Origin: a virus
DNA length: 23,697 bases
IMG/VR virus record: IMGVR_UViG_3300025881_000085
Span: 1 to 23,697 of that record
Direction: 5' to 3' (one strand)
Below are positions 1-7,597 of this stretch, in pieces; the first letter of the stretch is position 1, and the number at the start of each line of letters is the position of its first letter. The notes under the pieces are model-generated. The model saw nothing but the letters and a program-made list of their open reading frames with translations, did not search any database and had not been told where the DNA came from. The position numbers and the translations under genes were made by a program.

Positions 1-26
1 TCACAGTACTCAGCAATTAGTTTCAT
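1..26 (-). CDS. 21: Prohead core protease gp21, first codons only (partial)
   Basis: An ATG at 26 opens MKLIAEYC and runs off the left edge of the window. A Shine-Dalgarno-like AAAGGA lies inside the last codons of the preceding small gene, whose TAA is only 3 nt from this ATG, which argues for a coupled start. In T4-like phages the gene after the small prohead core proteins is gp21, the serine protease that matures the prohead, and in marine relatives that protein opens with a similar MKLI sequence (recalled, not checked). With eight codons visible, the assignment rests on position and on the opening residues. It could be another prohead gene. Confidence 0.5.
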
Positions 27-29
27 GTC

Positions 30-224
30 TTATCCTTTATATTGCTTAATGAATTCTTTTGCCATGGTCATCGCTTCTTTTTCTGAACTATAATTGTCCA
101 AATGCTCACCATCAATATCAACTTTAAATTCTTTTCCTACTTTTTTAATATCAACTTTAGCACCATCTACTTTCATAGATTTTTCAATTAGTAGGTTTTC
201 TTTTAATTCTTTAAAAGTTTTCAT
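30..224 (-). CDS. Small prohead-core candidate in the gp68 position (64 aa)
   Basis: This is a 64-aa, Lys/Glu-rich protein beginning MKTFKELKENLL. Its middle alternates Val/Asp/Ile/Lys as a beta-hairpin would (around residues 18-40), and it ends in an amphipathic helix (around 47-62). The gene lies between the gp67-like gene and the probable gp21 start, the place occupied by prohead core gene 68 in T4. T4 gp68 is about twice as long, and I see no residue-level match that would prove homology. It has its own exact late-promoter octamer at 255-262, 31 nt upstream of the ATG. No signal peptide or membrane segment is visible. A scaffold or prohead role is inferred from position only. Confidence 0.6.
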   Translation of the reverse strand: MKTFKELKENLLIEKSMKVDGAKVDIKKVGKEFKVDIDGEHLDNYSSEKEAMTMAKEFIKQYKG

Positions 225-254
225 TAAATTAACTCTTTTTATTAGCCTATAGTT

Positions 255-262
255 TATTTATA
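255..262 (-). promoter_or_regulatory. T4-type late promoter octamer TATAAATA
   Basis: An exact TATAAATA on the minus strand in the gap between the gp67-like gene (stop at 268) and the 64-aa gene (ATG at 224). T4 late promoters are this octamer alone, recognised by the gp55/gp33 sigma system with the gp45 clamp. Transcription should begin about 6 nt downstream, giving a leader of about 25 nt and reading into the 64-aa gene and gp21. Confidence 0.75.
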
Positions 263-267
263 TAAAT

Positions 268-534
268 TTATTCTTCAGATGTTGCATTCGCAAACATTTT
301 TTGGCCCATAGATATTCTTTCCATATCTAGTGCGCTTTTGATTTTATCACCAAGCATATCACTAAAAACTTCACCAGCAACTCTAAGATTGCCATCATGG
401 ATAGCATCAATCATATCAAGTGTAGGAGTTTCTTCCACTTCTATATCTTCTTCTGCACTAGTATCAATAGTTTCGTTTTCACTGCTTTCTACATCATTAG
501 TCTCATACTCTACTTCAAAATCTTCATCTTCCAT
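268..534 (-). CDS. 67: Prohead core protein gp67-like (88 aa)
   Basis: An 88-aa acidic protein. Residues 1-36 are dominated by Glu/Asp. Residues about 38-84 contain a helical module, LDMIDAIHDGNLRVAGEVF followed by IKSALDMERISMGQKMF. This resembles the start of T4 gp67 as I remember it: a helix of 'LIEAIKSNDLVAARKLF' type, then 'IDLIKEEKIAIARN'. T4 gp67 is an internal prohead core peptide of about 80 aa that is degraded by gp21. In T4 the acidic tract follows the helical module; here it comes first. Position also fits, upstream of gp68/gp21, although two fibre genes separate it from gp20. A strong AAGGAG sits 8-9 nt before the ATG. Confidence 0.72.
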   Translation of the reverse strand: MEDEDFEVEYETNDVESSENETIDTSAEEDIEVEETPTLDMIDAIHDGNLRVAGEVFSDMLGDKIKSALDMERISMGQKMFANATSEE

Positions 535-558
535 TTCAATATCTCCTTATTATATTGT

Positions 559-566
559 TATTTATA
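559..566 (-). promoter_or_regulatory. T4-type late promoter octamer TATAAATA
   Basis: An exact late-promoter octamer on the minus strand in the 50-nt gap between the glycine-rich gene (stop at 585) and the gp67-like gene (ATG at 534). The predicted leader is about 19 nt and contains the AAGGAG ribosome binding site. This separates the prohead core genes transcriptionally from the fibre cassette upstream. Confidence 0.78.
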
Positions 567-584
567 CAAAATAGTTTTTTCAAA

Positions 585-2153
585 TTAATGCCATCCATCA
601 CTATCAAAATACCCATCTGCTGTGGGAAATATATGTGGTATAATTAATTCTGTTCCTTCTGCCGTTAAAAACGCACTATCTACTGAAGGTGTTGAACCGA
701 ATATCATAGCAATTCCAGGACCACCACAAACTCCCCATGCTCCTGTACTTCCATCAAATGCAGCAGCACCACCGCCGCCACCGCCCCAATTTTTTGGATT
801 ATAGATTCTACCATGTGTACCAGAACCACCATCACTAGTAGTTCCTGTTTCTCTTGCATTTCCATCTTTTCCACCATAAATCCCATGACCACCTGCTTTT
901 GAGTGAGAGCCTTCACCACCATCTTTAGCACCATCAGTTTTATTAGTGTTTGTGAGTTTGAAGTAAGAATTTCGTGTATTTTTTGTATTTGAATTACCGA
1001 CAAAAACATTCTTTTTCATTGATATGTTTCCAGTTGTTACAGTGCTAGATGTTCCAAAAGGAATACCTTGGGCGTCTTGAAACCCAGTTTCTGCGACACC
1101 TGTAATCATACCTCTATCCATTGTATACTTTGTTGCCATATCGTAGGAAGAATCAAAAATACCTCCACCAGAATTTCTTTGAAAATTAGTACTACTTGCG
1201 CTTGATGGTGATACTACTGGACCTCTTGCCCCACCACCAGCAGCAAGAACTCCAGTACCACCATTTCCATTAGAAGGGGTTTGACCACTTGCCCCAAAAC
1301 CTTTTCCACCAACAGGGTCTAAAACTGTTCCACTTGACCATGGACCAAATGTATAATTAAATGCACCTACTCCACCACCGCCACCGCCGTAATCGCCGCC
1401 AGTAAACGCGACTATAATACCACCATCACCGCCTGTTGAAGTTTGAATATCATCATTATCTGGATAATCATTGAATATACTATTTTGACTTCTCTTATGT
1501 GTCGTATTAAACAATTCAACAGTGCCGCCATCACTAGCGATACCAGAATTATTTATTAGACCATCACCACCCCTACCGCCATTGGCTTGCACAAAAACCT
1601 CATAAGAACTTCCACCACTTGGTTTTACCTTTAGTTTTGTTGAACCACCACTTGCACCATCACCTGTTGATCCTCCTGCACCCCCTGCACCAACATCAAA
1701 TACCCATTTATCTCCAGCATTAAATGGAATTCCTTTTGGTATATAAACCACTGATCCACCGCCACCACCGCCTCCTGGTGCAATTCCAGCACCCCCACCG
1801 CCAGCAACAATAATACATCCAAAATGTTTTCCAGCGAAATGTGCTGGTGGAGTTACATCATATGAGACAGTTGCACTAATATTTTCCCCAGATTGTCCAG
1901 TGACTATTGCACCCCAATGTGTTCTAAATGGTTCTGCTATTCCATCACCAGCACCTTGAAAATCTAGTATTGATATTTCACCGCTTGTTGGAATTAAAAT
2001 TGATTCATTTGCTGAGACATAACTTCCACCTCTATAATAATCAGTTAAAGTGTGGTTTACTGAACTACCAGAAGGAAAAACTTCGTCTATAGAATCTAAA
2101 CTGAGACCTGGATCATTTGCATCAAATAAATTAACCATCCTCAACTTTACCAT
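585..2153 (-). CDS. Glycine-rich tail-fibre tip / adhesin-like protein (522 aa)
   Basis: A 522-aa protein. Residues 1-60 carry a phage fibre signature including TLTDYYRGGSYV (36-47). From about residue 115 to 480 the chain has repeated polyglycine runs of four to seven Gly (for example VAGGGGAGIAP, and further runs near 125, 270 and 455) separated by short beta-prone segments. It ends in a non-repetitive segment rich in aromatic residues. Glycine-rich domains of this kind can fold as a polyglycine-II sandwich, as in the gp38 receptor-binding adhesin of Salmonella phage S16. The gene starts at the TAATG overlap with the end of the long fibre gene, with GGAG 8 nt upstream, recalling the T4 order gp37-gp38. 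A second in-frame ATG at codon 6 is less well spaced. A tip adhesin is the best inference. It could also be another virion decoration protein. Confidence 0.68.
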   Translation of the reverse strand: MVKLRMVNLFDANDPGLSLDSIDEVFPSGSSVNHTLTDYYRGGSYVSANESILIPTSGEISILDFQGAGDGIAEPFRTHWGAIVTGQSGENISATVSYDVTPPAHFAGKHFGCIIVAGGGGAGIAPGGGGGGGSVVYIPKGIPFNAGDKWVFDVGAGGAGGSTGDGASGGSTKLKVKPSGGSSYEVFVQANGGRGGDGLINNSGIASDGGTVELFNTTHKRSQNSIFNDYPDNDDIQTSTGGDGGIIVAFTGGDYGGGGGGVGAFNYTFGPWSSGTVLDPVGGKGFGASGQTPSNGNGGTGVLAAGGGARGPVVSPSSASSTNFQRNSGGGIFDSSYDMATKYTMDRGMITGVAETGFQDAQGIPFGTSSTVTTGNISMKKNVFVGNSNTKNTRNSYFKLTNTNKTDGAKDGGEGSHSKAGGHGIYGGKDGNARETGTTSDGGSGTHGRIYNPKNWGGGGGGAAAFDGSTGAWGVCGGPGIAMIFGSTPSVDSAFLTAEGTELIIPHIFPTADGYFDSDGWH

Positions 2154-2437
2154 TATCTTTTCTCCAGTTCCTCAATTCTTTCCTTTAACTCTTTAATTGA
2201 TTCAATCAATAAAGGAACAAGTTTTTCATAATAAACGGCCTTATACCCATCTACTCTATCTATAACAATCTCTGGTAGAACTTCTTCAACTTCTTGTGCT
2301 ACAACACCTACATCATTTTTAGATGAGAAAATTTTATCCGCTTTTTCATTCCAAGTAAATGTATATCCATTTAATCTGCTAACTTTTTCAAGAGCATTAT
2401 CAATTTTTTGTAAATTTTCTTTAAGTCTTAAATCTGA
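2153..2437 (-). other. Encoded peptidase S74 / intramolecular chaperone domain
   Basis: This is the C-terminal 95 codons of the fibre gene. The order of motifs is the family pattern: cleavage-site serine followed five residues later by lysine (SDLRLK), a FTW motif, GVVAQEVEEVLPE, GYKAVYYEKLVPLL, and a final Lys/Glu coiled coil. Cleavage is expected in front of Ser1720 or Ser1719. Confidence 0.88.
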
Positions 2438-5400
2438 TGATGCAGCAGCAATAACATTCCCTTCTGCACTAATATTTCCGGTTGCTGTAATAGCACCAGT
2501 AATTGCTAATGTTGAACCATCAAAAGTAGCATTCGCTTCAGCGTTACCACCAGTACCAGTTGCAGTTACGATTCTATTATTTGCGTTATTGTCAACAGAA
2601 AATCCACCTACGCTTGAAGCATCAATTGTTACTGTTTGTCCACTTGCCGATACAGTCAAACCACTTGTGGCATCAGCAGTAAAAGTCACAATTCCATTGT
2701 TTGCATCTGGTGTGGTGGTTCCACCATTACCACCTGTAATTCTACCAATAAAAAATGGTGGTTTAAAAGAAAATTCGCCATTAGTATTGTCGTAAACAAT
2801 ATTTCCATTAACATCATCTGCACTAGTAAGGCCAGTAACACTTAAATCTGTTAATCCTATTGAAGAAGGTAATGGTTTCATTTGAAATTCTGAAGGTGTT
2901 GTCCCAGAAATTTGTGTTGTTTTTGTTAATACCCAACCAACAGAAGCATTAGCACTATCGTCAAAATTAATAAAATCATTTAAATTCATTCTTCTGTTTA
3001 TAAATTTTGTTGCGGAATTACTATCCAACATCATTACAGAAGGTTTATTTTCATCACCAGAAGGTGCGGAGTGTGGTATGGTTAAAAAAGTATCCAGACA
3101 TGAATCTACTGTAGTTGCAAAATATCCAGGAGTTAATTTAAAAGTACCAATTCCATAATTAGAATCAGAACTAAAACTAATTGTACCTACTTTTCCAAAC
3201 TCAGCATTATCAGAATCTGTAGTTCCTCTAAAATTTAAAAGACTTACTGTCGCCGCTCTAAGATGCGTTAAAACCCCAGTTTCGGAATCATATGCCAAAC
3301 TTCCTTCACCATGAGATGGTATAGATGGTGTATCTATGATTGATATTGGTGGAAATAGTTCCGCTGGTCTAAATGTAAATGTTCCATTTGAATGTGATAA
3401 TGCCGCTGGTTGTCTAGATTGTGCTGAACTTGTCGTTACAGTTAACCCTTCACCAGCAGCAGGTGGTGTGAAAGTAAAAATACCAGTTCCATTATAAGCA
3501 AGACTTCCTGTACCAGATGGTGTTACATTAGTGACTGATAACTGATAATCCTTTTTAAATGTTATTACACCAGTACCTTCAACATAACTTATTTCTCCAC
3601 CTGCTTCTCTATTACTTGCATCATTAGTTACAGAAACAGCCGATTTTGCAGTTGTTGGAATATCCGCTGGTGTTAAAGTAATAAGTCCAGTACCACTATT
3701 ATATGCAAGAGAACTTGCATTTCCACTCGGAGTCGCATTTGCCACACCGATATTTTCAAGTGTTGAATCTACAATATCTGATATTTTTGCAGATTTAAAT
3801 GTAAATACCCCAGTAGAAGTATTGTATGCTAAAGTAGATGTGGTTCCATCAGGAGTATCAGTAGTGACACTATGAGAAAGTGCTGGTGTAAATCCAAGAA
3901 CACCATCTTGAACAGCATCAGTAGAAGGTGTCCAAGACAATGCTCCCCCACCAGCCGCTGATGCAGTAGTTACAGATATTTTATTTTGTACAGCAATAAT
4001 TGCTCTACTATCTCTGTGGTAAAGGTTTGTTGACCCTTCCGTAAGTCCATCTGTAGTTACTGTATTAAATACTCCAGTTACATTAACATCGCCATTCTCA
4101 TCTACTCTAAAGATTGAGTTTCCAGAATTTATTGTATCACTATATGGATTTTTATTATTCCAAATTCCAAAATATTTTCCAGTTGAGTTATTAGTAATAT
4201 CTAAAAAGTTATACATTGAATTATAACTAGATAATAAAGTACTATTTGTCTCATCTGCTGCTGCATCGTAATCAAACTCAAATGTTGGTTTATCTCCTTC
4301 CCACTCATCATTTGAAGGCTTACTAAATATTTTATACTCTTTGATATTTAAATTTCCACCCAAACTGGGACTGTCATCGTATGAAATATCCAAATATCCC
4401 TCAGAGAATATTGATTTCATATTATGACGTAACCCTTTCATACTCTTTCCATTACCATCAGACTCTGGAGTACTAAGGTTGATTAAATCGGTATTGTCAT
4501 TTTTTACTTCTATTGTTAAAATTTGATTTCCAGATGCGTTTGGACTATCAATTAAATATATTCTTGCTTGGTCATCAGCATCAGAAGCAAATGCTTCGTC
4601 TGGAAAATGAATACCGTTTGTAGCACCAGCAGAAACATTTACTGTACTGTTAAATGTAGATGGTGTAGATGCAATAACACCACCACTCAATTTTAAATCA
4701 TTATTTCCAGTAGTTTCTGCAATAATATTTCCTCTAAAATTAGTCAGTGCGCTATTACTATTAGTTTCTCCACCAATCAAGAAAAATGTTTTGTTTAGTA
4801 TGAAAACTCTTATTTTTGGTTGATTTATTGAATTAGAATACTCAGCGACTTCATAAACTTTACTTTTTGATCCAAGTTGAAAAATAGAAGCATATTGATA
4901 ATTTCCTATTGCTGCTGTACCAGACGCTGATAATTTTACTAAACCATGTTCTTTTAATTCTGCTATTAAAAATGAATCAGTATATTTCCAATTCCCAAAA
5001 GATGTAATGATACAAATATTATCCGTTCCACCGTTTCTCAAAGCAGTTAAATCAGTTGCCATTTGTTGAGCAACAACTCCACTAGTATCAACCGTTGCAT
5101 CTATATTATAATTTGTGGTTGAAACTAGATCACCAATATTTGTAAAAACAGTGAGGGTTAAACCCTTTTCATTTTTTATAAAAGTAGCGTCAATACTTTC
5201 TAATCCAAGATCATCCTTTTCTATTGTTCTAAGTTTATCTCCATCATAACCACCTGCTATGAATAATTTAACTCCATCTAAGAGTTTCTGCTGGGCCTTA
5301 CTTTGTACTTGCCCTATTTGAAATGTTGAATATGGGTCTTGATACCAAGTAGCACCTAATTCTGGATTGTGATAAAGTCTACCAGTAATTATATCGCCGC

Positions 5401-7594
5401 CAACAATAGGCCCACCAAAACCATCACTATCAGTCTGATGATATCCTTTGGAAACCCCAAAATCTAATGCCTTATCGCTATCAAAATATAAGTATGCTAT
5501 TTTATTTTGTAAGTCTACAACAGTGTTTGCATCAGTCTGATGAAAACCTTCAGTACCTTCAGAGAATAATATATCTTTCACTGTTGCATTTGAAATTTTA
5601 TCAAACGCAAATCCGTAATGAACAGGATTTCCAAATTCTCTTAAATCAAGATAATCTACTTCTGAGGGAATTCCTGTGTTATCATAAAGATCAATTCTTT
5701 TCGTTGTCAAAGGATCAATTGAAGAGTCTCCAAATTGACTTGTTTCTATTACTAAACTATAGTCTCTTTTTTGAACCTTAATTACAACATGACCACTAGA
5801 ATCCCATGATGCATTAGCATTAATTGGTGGTGCTTCAATCATTCTACCCATATCAATTACAGTTTCATCTGCTTGACCAGCATTATATACTAATTCAAAA
5901 TTAAATGGATAGTCATTGCGAGTTTGCACCCAATCTATATCAGAATCAAACATACCGTCTTGTCTAGTGCTTCTTAATACAGTTAATGTTTTTTCATCTA
6001 AACCAGATTTTATTAATCCAACTAATATACCCATAGCACCAGTTTGTTTTTCACTATCAACAGCACTAAATGTTGCTTGTAATGTATAGGATTGTGAAGG
6101 ACTATTTGAATAAACTCCATTAATAGATTTATTAATTTTTTGCATTTTAGGTGTTATATTGAGTCTATCAGAGTCCAAATTAGTAGTATTAAATGTATGA
6201 TTAGTGGAATCTAAATACACGTATGTATTTTGGTTATCCAGCCTCGCAGATTTGATTTTGTCGTGGTTGTTAAATGAATTAAGGTTATTAATATCAGACT
6301 GTACTAATATTAAATTTCCACCACTTTCAATAAATTTCTCATCACCATGACTATAAAACTTATAATCAAAATATTGTTTTAAACTTTCTGCTTTATCCGA
6401 ATCTGATCCAAGATCAGCAGGAATATTTTTTAGAGCATTTGATAACTGATCACTATCAAATACAAATTTACCACTTGTTACAATATAATCCCAATCGTAC
6501 TTTTTTTGAAGTTTATCATAGAAAAGAAATTGTCCATTCTCACCTTCCCCAAAAGGCATATTAGATGCATCATCATCATTACCAATAGTGCCAGAACTAT
6601 CCAAATCAGAGATATTTAAATTAGGAAAAAATTGCCATTTTTTGTCTATCTGATCATACTTTACGTGTGCAAATTTTTCTCTCACACCACTTATAGAATC
6701 TGGTTGAGTATAATAAATGCCTCCAAAATCATCTTGAGCAAGTGCATTAACGTCTGTTAAGAAATCATTACTATCCCATTCACCAGCGTCAAAAACATAC
6801 CTGCCAACTTTAAGTTCTGATTGAATACTTGCGCTATCACCACTCAATTTGGGAACATTTAAGAATGATATTTTAGCACTATCTGATCTAAATTGAGAAA
6901 TATATCCACTATCTGCCCTGAGATATTTAAAATATCCACTATCTGAGGTTAATTGTTTTATATATCCACTATCAGCCCTAAGAGAAATAATATCAACACT
7001 ATCAGCCCTTAACCATTTTATATCGGCACTGTCTGCCCTGAGATATTTAAAATATGCACTGTCAGCATAAAGATCATTAAATCTACCGCTATCTGCAACA
7101 AGACCACTAAACACAGTATTTGGATTAGATAAATCCACTAATGGAGTTGATGAATCCTCTGATCCAGATGATATGACCACACCAGAATTTGATCCTAAAA
7201 TAATATCAGACGGTGCTATTTTTAATTTTAATTTTATTCCTTGATATGTTGGTTGATTGATATCAGACCACATATCATTTTTAGCAGTATTTTCATTTGA
7301 GGAAGAATATGTTTGTATTACAAAAGTAGTGGATAATGGGTCTGTGGGCAGTGTTGAAGTGTATTCCCAAACGTAATTATTAGGTCTAAAATATGGGTAA
7401 TCAGAACTAACATCAACTTCATCAATAGTGACAGGTTTCCAAGCCCTATGCTGCTCAAAAGTTTGATCTAAATCAATTCCTATAGTAACACTTATTGTGT
7501 TAAAAGGAAACTCTATCTCAGCATTATCTCTTAAATCTAATGTTCCGGTAATTCCTTGTGGATGTAGTATATACTTTAGAATATCATTTTTCAT
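2153..7594 (-). CDS. Giant tail fibre with C-terminal S74 intramolecular chaperone (1813 aa)
   Basis: The N-terminal domain (about 1-160) is probably the attachment part. Residues about 161-241 are a decapeptide array of 'LRADSGYIKQ' type. Residues about 490-720 look like a beta-sandwich region. Residues about 778-940 resemble an ILEI/FAM3-like domain. LTEGSTNLYHRDSRAI near 1185 is a common fibre motif. Residues about 1200-1450 contain repeats of 'GSLAYNSGTGVFTF' type. The last 95 residues form a peptidase S74 domain: SSDLRLKEN, GVVAQEVEEVLPE, GYKAVYYEKLVPLLIE and a terminal coiled coil. In this family a Ser-Lys pair (here Ser1720 and Lys1725) cleaves the chaperone off after trimerisation. 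The gene starts 3 nt after the portal gene stop, with a weak ribosome binding site, and overlaps the glycine-rich gene by one base. Host recognition is inferred; the S74 assignment is strong. Confidence 0.88.
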   Translation of the reverse strand: MKNDILKYILHPQGITGTLDLRDNAEIEFPFNTISVTIGIDLDQTFEQHRAWKPVTIDEVDVSSDYPYFRPNNYVWEYTSTLPTDPLSTTFVIQTYSSSNENTAKNDMWSDINQPTYQGIKLKLKIAPSDIILGSNSGVVISSGSEDSSTPLVDLSNPNTVFSGLVADSGRFNDLYADSAYFKYLRADSADIKWLRADSVDIISLRADSGYIKQLTSDSGYFKYLRADSGYISQFRSDSAKISFLNVPKLSGDSASIQSELKVGRYVFDAGEWDSNDFLTDVNALAQDDFGGIYYTQPDSISGVREKFAHVKYDQIDKKWQFFPNLNISDLDSSGTIGNDDDASNMPFGEGENGQFLFYDKLQKKYDWDYIVTSGKFVFDSDQLSNALKNIPADLGSDSDKAESLKQYFDYKFYSHGDEKFIESGGNLILVQSDINNLNSFNNHDKIKSARLDNQNTYVYLDSTNHTFNTTNLDSDRLNITPKMQKINKSINGVYSNSPSQSYTLQATFSAVDSEKQTGAMGILVGLIKSGLDEKTLTVLRSTRQDGMFDSDIDWVQTRNDYPFNFELVYNAGQADETVIDMGRMIEAPPINANASWDSSGHVVIKVQKRDYSLVIETSQFGDSSIDPLTTKRIDLYDNTGIPSEVDYLDLREFGNPVHYGFAFDKISNATVKDILFSEGTEGFHQTDANTVVDLQNKIAYLYFDSDKALDFGVSKGYHQTDSDGFGGPIVGGDIITGRLYHNPELGATWYQDPYSTFQIGQVQSKAQQKLLDGVKLFIAGGYDGDKLRTIEKDDLGLESIDATFIKNEKGLTLTVFTNIGDLVSTTNYNIDATVDTSGVVAQQMATDLTALRNGGTDNICIITSFGNWKYTDSFLIAELKEHGLVKLSASGTAAIGNYQYASIFQLGSKSKVYEVAEYSNSINQPKIRVFILNKTFFLIGGETNSNSALTNFRGNIIAETTGNNDLKLSGGVIASTPSTFNSTVNVSAGATNGIHFPDEAFASDADDQARIYLIDSPNASGNQILTIEVKNDNTDLINLSTPESDGNGKSMKGLRHNMKSIFSEGYLDISYDDSPSLGGNLNIKEYKIFSKPSNDEWEGDKPTFEFDYDAAADETNSTLLSSYNSMYNFLDITNNSTGKYFGIWNNKNPYSDTINSGNSIFRVDENGDVNVTGVFNTVTTDGLTEGSTNLYHRDSRAIIAVQNKISVTTASAAGGGALSWTPSTDAVQDGVLGFTPALSHSVTTDTPDGTTSTLAYNTSTGVFTFKSAKISDIVDSTLENIGVANATPSGNASSLAYNSGTGLITLTPADIPTTAKSAVSVTNDASNREAGGEISYVEGTGVITFKKDYQLSVTNVTPSGTGSLAYNGTGIFTFTPPAAGEGLTVTTSSAQSRQPAALSHSNGTFTFRPAELFPPISIIDTPSIPSHGEGSLAYDSETGVLTHLRAATVSLLNFRGTTDSDNAEFGKVGTISFSSDSNYGIGTFKLTPGYFATTVDSCLDTFLTIPHSAPSGDENKPSVMMLDSNSATKFINRRMNLNDFINFDDSANASVGWVLTKTTQISGTTPSEFQMKPLPSSIGLTDLSVTGLTSADDVNGNIVYDNTNGEFSFKPPFFIGRITGGNGGTTTPDANNGIVTFTADATSGLTVSASGQTVTIDASSVGGFSVDNNANNRIVTATGTGGNAEANATFDGSTLAITGAITATGNISAEGNVIAAASSDLRLKENLQKIDNALEKVSRLNGYTFTWNEKADKIFSSKNDVGVVAQEVEEVLPEIVIDRVDGYKAVYYEKLVPLLIESIKELKERIEELEKR
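3250..3990 (-). repeat. Degenerate beta-repeats in the fibre shaft
   Basis: The encoded protein repeats a unit of roughly 30-45 residues: 'V-T-x-x-T-P-S-G', then 'GSLAYN-SGTGVFTFTPA', seen about six to eight times between residues 1200 and 1450. Clear examples are STLAYNTSTGVFTFKSA, SSLAYNSGTGLITLTPA, GSLAYNGTGIFTFTPP and GSLAYDSETGVLTHLRA. At DNA level the copies have diverged. The array probably forms a beta-rich trimeric shaft. Confidence 0.75.
6873..7112 (-). repeat. Eight in-phase 30-bp tandem repeats (decapeptide array)
   Basis: Eight consecutive units keep an exact 30-bp period. Each encodes a decapeptide of consensus 'L-R-A-D-S-G/A-Y/D-I-K-x' (for example LRADSADIKW, LRADSGYIKQ, LTSDSGYFKY). 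Some units are almost identical at DNA level; the segment at 6911-6935 recurs at 7031-7055. The strict ten-residue period with Leu, Asp-Ser and Ile/Phe at fixed places suggests a beta-helix or triple beta-spiral-like stalk just after the attachment domain. Confidence 0.85.
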
Positions 7595-7597
7595 ACT

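Noticed and set aside
622-1009. Open frames in both strands inside the glycine-rich gene, including a proline-rich plus-strand frame
   Set aside because: They are by-products of the repeated glycine codons; no ribosome binding sites and no family features, and the gene frame itself explains the composition.
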